Assembly (NCBI RefSeq): GCF_003287275.1
Contig: NZ_QEVW01000005.1
Coordinates: forward strand, 310,001-374,000
Reading direction: 5' to 3'
Length of the DNA stretch: 64,000 bases
Source: Paenibacillus taichungensis
GTDB lineage: Bacteria; Bacillota; Bacilli; Paenibacillales; Paenibacillaceae
How positions within the stretch are numbered: the first letter of the stretch is position 1; every line of letters starts with the position of its first letter. The notes under the pieces were generated by a model. It was not told where the DNA came from, ran no database searches, and saw only the letters and a list, made by a program, of their open reading frames with translations. This document shows positions 61,607 through 64,000 of the stretch, one piece after another. The position numbers were made by a program, and so were the translations under genes.

Positions 61607-62446
61607 ATGTCATTAAAGCGACGTTTGGTTCAAACCGGGAGGCATGCCGCCATTATCCTCTTCGGTCTGTTGATGTTGTATCCGGTACTATGGTTAATTC
61701 TCAGTTCATTTAAACCGAATCATCTCATCTTCACGAGTAGCAGCCTGATTCCAACCAGCTTCACCCTCGATCATTTTGTGAATGGCTGGAAAGGATTGCA
61801 AGGTGTATCGTTTGGCCGTTTCTTCGGCAACTCGACGCTGATCTCAGTCCTGAGTGTGTTGGGAAATGTGATTTCCTGCTCCCTTGCAGCCTACGCCTTT
61901 TCCAGGTTGAAGTTCAAGTTCAAAGGCCTATGGTTCAGCATAATGCTGGTCACCATCATGCTTCCTTACCATGTAACCCTGGTACCTCAGTACATTCTGT
62001 ATAACGAGCTGCATTGGATTAATACGTATTTCCCGCTCATTCTGCCCAAGTGGCTGGCACAGGATTCCTTCTTCATTCTGCTCATGGTTCAATTCATCCG
62101 TGGTATCCCACGGGAGCTGGACGAGAGCGCAACCATTGACGGTTGCGGGCAATCGCAGATTTTTTTCAGAATCGTGGTGCCTCTTCTCGTTCCTGCCCTG
62201 ATCACAACAGCGATCTTCACCTTTATCTGGAGCTGGGATGACTTCTTTAGCCAGATGATCTACTTGAGCAAAATTGATTTGTTTACCGTACAGCTTGGGA
62301 TTCGGTCGTTGTTCGATCCATCGGGACAATCGGATTGGGGCGCACTGCTCGCCATGTCCACGCTGTCTCTGCTGCCTGTGACCATTATCTTTCTTGTATT
62401 TCAGCGTTATTTTCTAGAGGGAATTGCAACGACCGGGCTGAAGTGA
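61607..62446 (+). CDS. Sugar ABC transporter permease (MalG/UgpE-like)
   Basis: A 279-residue permease with six spans, opening HAAIILFGLLMLYPVLWLILSSFKP, the usual MalG-type start. Docking loop is RELDESATIDGCGQSQIFFRIVVPLL. ATG 61607 has GGGAG nine bases upstream and is preferred over the longer frame from 61505, which lies inside the previous gene. Second permease of the importer, five bases after the first. Confidence 0.93.
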   Translation: MSLKRRLVQTGRHAAIILFGLLMLYPVLWLILSSFKPNHLIFTSSSLIPTSFTLDHFVNGWKGLQGVSFGRFFGNSTLISVLSVLGNVISCSLAAYAFSRLKFKFKGLWFSIMLVTIMLPYHVTLVPQYILYNELHWINTYFPLILPKWLAQDSFFILLMVQFIRGIPRELDESATIDGCGQSQIFFRIVVPLLVPALITTAIFTFIWSWDDFFSQMIYLSKIDLFTVQLGIRSLFDPSGQSDWGALLAMSTLSLLPVTIIFLVFQRYFLEGIATTGLK

Positions 62447-62526
62447 TTACGAAAACACCTGTCCAGACGCAATAAGTGTACAACAGATATTATGTTTTTC
62501 ATTATCCATCGTCAGGGGGATTTCTC

Positions 62527-63843
62527 ATGTTCAAACGATTAATGATTACTGTGATAGCTTCACTCCTGTTATTGGTAACTGCCTGCTCTGGAACGGATCA
62601 TACCGGCGCTGATGAGCAGACAGGAACGAAGACCGCTGAAAGCGGGCAAGTCGAACTGCGCATGATGTGGTGGGGCGACCAAAAACGGGCAGATATTACG
62701 AATGAAGCCCTGAAGGTTTTTCAGGAGAAACATCCGAATATTAAAATTGTAGGTGAGTTTGCGCCTTCCTCCGGATATTTCGACAAGTTGAATACACAGT
62801 TGGCATCAGGCACAGCACCGGATATTTTCTTCCTTGGAGGTAATGTGGTTGACTATGCCAAGAAGGATGTGCTTTTGGACCTGGACCCTTATGTCGGTAG
62901 TGAACTGAATCTGGATGGCATGGATGCCACTATGGTTGAGTATGGGCGTCTTGATGGAAAGCTGCAGCATATTTCCGCGGGTGCGAATGCACGGGGCATT
63001 GTCGTTAATCAGGCGCTGTTCGATCAAGCGGGAATCCCTCTGCCAGCTTCGGATTGGACTTGGGAAGATTATGCTGCAATCAGCAAAGAACTGTCCGACA
63101 AGCTCGGCAAGGGCTATTATGGAACCTATAATTTCACGGTTGACGGTATGGACATCTTTTTGAAACAACGTGGCAAACAGCTATATGATATGAAGAACGG
63201 CACGCTCGGATTTGCAAAAGAAGACATTTTGGAATGGTTCACTTACTGGGAGCAGGCTTCCAATTCCGGAGGTGTGGTCACGCCTGAATTGCAGGTTTCC
63301 AATCCACCGGATGATACGAGTAAATCCTTGCTTATTACGGGCAAGGCCGCTATGAGCCTGCTTCCTTCGAATCAACTGGCTGCTTTCCAGAGTCTCACGG
63401 AAGATAAGTTCATTCTTTTGCCTGTACCAAGGGGTCCAAAGGGAACTGGGGTTGTATTTGAATCCAGTCAGGGGTTATCCGGTTATGCGAATACCAAACA
63501 TGCAAAAGAAGTCGCGATCCTGATGGATTTCTGGATTAATGATCCGGACGCAGCCCAAATTCTCGGCAACGACCGCGGTGTGCCCGTTACGGAAGCCAAC
63601 CGCAATCTGCTTCAGCAAGAAGCGGGACCTGTTGAAGAGATCGTATATAATTACACCAGCTTTGTATCTGAAGCTACGAAAACGGAGCCTTTTGACGTGA
63701 GCTATAATCCTCCGGGATTCGCTGAATTCTCCAAGCTGGCCCAGACAACCAACCAGGAAATCGGCTTTGGCCGAAAAAGTGTGGAGCAAGCTGTGACGGA
63801 CTTCTATAATGGCACCGTACGAATCTTTGAATCCAACCAATAA
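62527..63843 (+). CDS. Sugar-binding lipoprotein (family 1 extracellular solute-binding protein)
   Basis: A 438-residue binding protein. The signal peptide (MFKRLMITVIASLLLLVTAC) ends in lipobox VTAC with Cys20 as lipid anchor. The body has LRMMWWGDQKRADITNEALKV-type family 1 features, TQLASGTAPDIFFLGGNVVDYA, and a C-terminal FAEFSKLAQTTNQEIGFG. It delivers oligosaccharide to the two permeases just upstream. ATG 62527 has AGGGGG seven bases upstream and is preferred to the start at 62476. Confidence 0.93.
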   Translation: MFKRLMITVIASLLLLVTACSGTDHTGADEQTGTKTAESGQVELRMMWWGDQKRADITNEALKVFQEKHPNIKIVGEFAPSSGYFDKLNTQLASGTAPDIFFLGGNVVDYAKKDVLLDLDPYVGSELNLDGMDATMVEYGRLDGKLQHISAGANARGIVVNQALFDQAGIPLPASDWTWEDYAAISKELSDKLGKGYYGTYNFTVDGMDIFLKQRGKQLYDMKNGTLGFAKEDILEWFTYWEQASNSGGVVTPELQVSNPPDDTSKSLLITGKAAMSLLPSNQLAAFQSLTEDKFILLPVPRGPKGTGVVFESSQGLSGYANTKHAKEVAILMDFWINDPDAAQILGNDRGVPVTEANRNLLQQEAGPVEEIVYNYTSFVSEATKTEPFDVSYNPPGFAEFSKLAQTTNQEIGFGRKSVEQAVTDFYNGTVRIFESNQ

Positions 63844-63870
63844 ATAACCGCTAGCTACAAGGAGGTCGAC

Positions 63871-64000
63871 ATGACAGAAGCCCTGCTGAACAAGCTGCGG
63901 CAGATCTCGATCCACGATCATGTGCAGCCAGGTAAACCGGAAGATCAAAAGTTAATACAGGAATGGCAGGCGTCGGGTGTTCGGTTCGCGGCATCCGGCG
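63871..64000 (+). CDS. N-terminal fragment of a probable metal-dependent hydrolase (cut by window edge)
   Basis: ATG 63871 has AAGGAGG five bases upstream and lies 27 bases after the sugar-binding gene, so it is the next gene of that operon. The 43 visible residues read MTEALLNKLRQISIHDHVQP, then KLIQEWQASGVRFAASG. The HDH triplet near residue 16 and the following helix-strand pattern resemble the HxH opening of amidohydrolase/TatD-type enzymes, but the fragment is too short for a firm family. Confidence 0.55.
   Translation, partial: MTEALLNKLRQISIHDHVQPGKPEDQKLIQEWQASGVRFAASG

Noticed and set aside
1..64000. Prophage, insertion sequence, rRNA or tRNA genes
   Set aside because: I looked for transposase, integrase and phage structural motifs and for rRNA or tRNA sequence and saw none; a tRNA scan was not possible by eye, so a missed tRNA cannot be fully excluded.

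Overview
The window looks like a chromosomal segment of a spore-forming, moderate-GC Firmicute, most likely a Paenibacillus or close relative. The supporting evidence is strong AGGAGG-type ribosome binding sites, cre boxes and Fur boxes of the Bacillus type, a spore-coat transglutaminase, a family II (Mn) pyrophosphatase, LTA synthase, AraC regulators fused to siderophore-binding domains, and a YesM/YesN-type two-component system beside a sugar ABC transporter. I saw no tRNA, rRNA, CRISPR array, transposase or phage gene.

Layout. (1) 1-6361, minus strand: a tight operon encoding a peptide/nickel-type ABC importer (binding protein, two permeases, two ATPases), then a class V aminotransferase and an amidohydrolase cut by the left edge. 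This reads as uptake plus breakdown of an amide-like nitrogen compound. (2) 6594-27473: mostly housekeeping or single-gene units. These are an Fe-type alcohol dehydrogenase, an acetyltransferase, an M3 peptidase, a secreted GH12 glucanase under a perfect cre box, a 30-residue membrane peptide, a lipoprotein, a truncated KhtT-like fragment, a multi-PAS hybrid kinase, Tgl, a solitary IF-3 paralogue, PpaC, a metallophosphatase with no ordinary start codon, an LLM oxidoreductase, an LTA synthase, a PPDK-like protein without its phosphohistidine domain, a VOC protein and an SRAP protein.

(3) 27574-51550: an iron island with four clear Fur boxes and one weaker Fur-like site. One arm (48150 to 40853, minus) carries SbnA-, SbnB- and SbnH-like enzymes and two NIS synthetases. 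The divergent arm (48383-51550, plus) carries an MFS exporter and an SbnE-like synthetase. Together these are the enzymes for a staphyloferrin B-type carboxylate siderophore built from diaminopropionate, citrate and 2-oxoglutarate. The SbnG citrate synthase and SbnI regulator are not in the window. Uptake is encoded next door by a binding lipoprotein, two FecCD permeases and an AraC-binding-protein fusion regulator. A second lipoprotein and second fusion regulator sit further left without permeases. No transport ATPase is present. Behind the permeases and regulator runs an unexplained five-gene cassette (35720 to 30514): an APH-type kinase, a large methyltransferase, a histidine phosphatase, a second methyltransferase and a small protein. 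This is the best candidate for an undescribed system here.

(4) 51729-64000: an acetyltransferase/RidA pair with an octamer tandem repeat upstream, then a carbohydrate region. It holds a GH43-like glycosidase, a small membrane protein, an AraC regulator divergent from a Gfo/Idh/MocA dehydrogenase with a cre box between them, a YesM-like sensor kinase and YesN-like regulator, a binding-protein-dependent sugar importer (two permeases and a lipoprotein, no ATPase), and the start of a probable metal-dependent hydrolase cut by the right edge.

Many start codons were moved from the longest open frame to the codon with the best ribosome binding site; each entry says so. All family assignments come from reading motifs by eye, without database searches.
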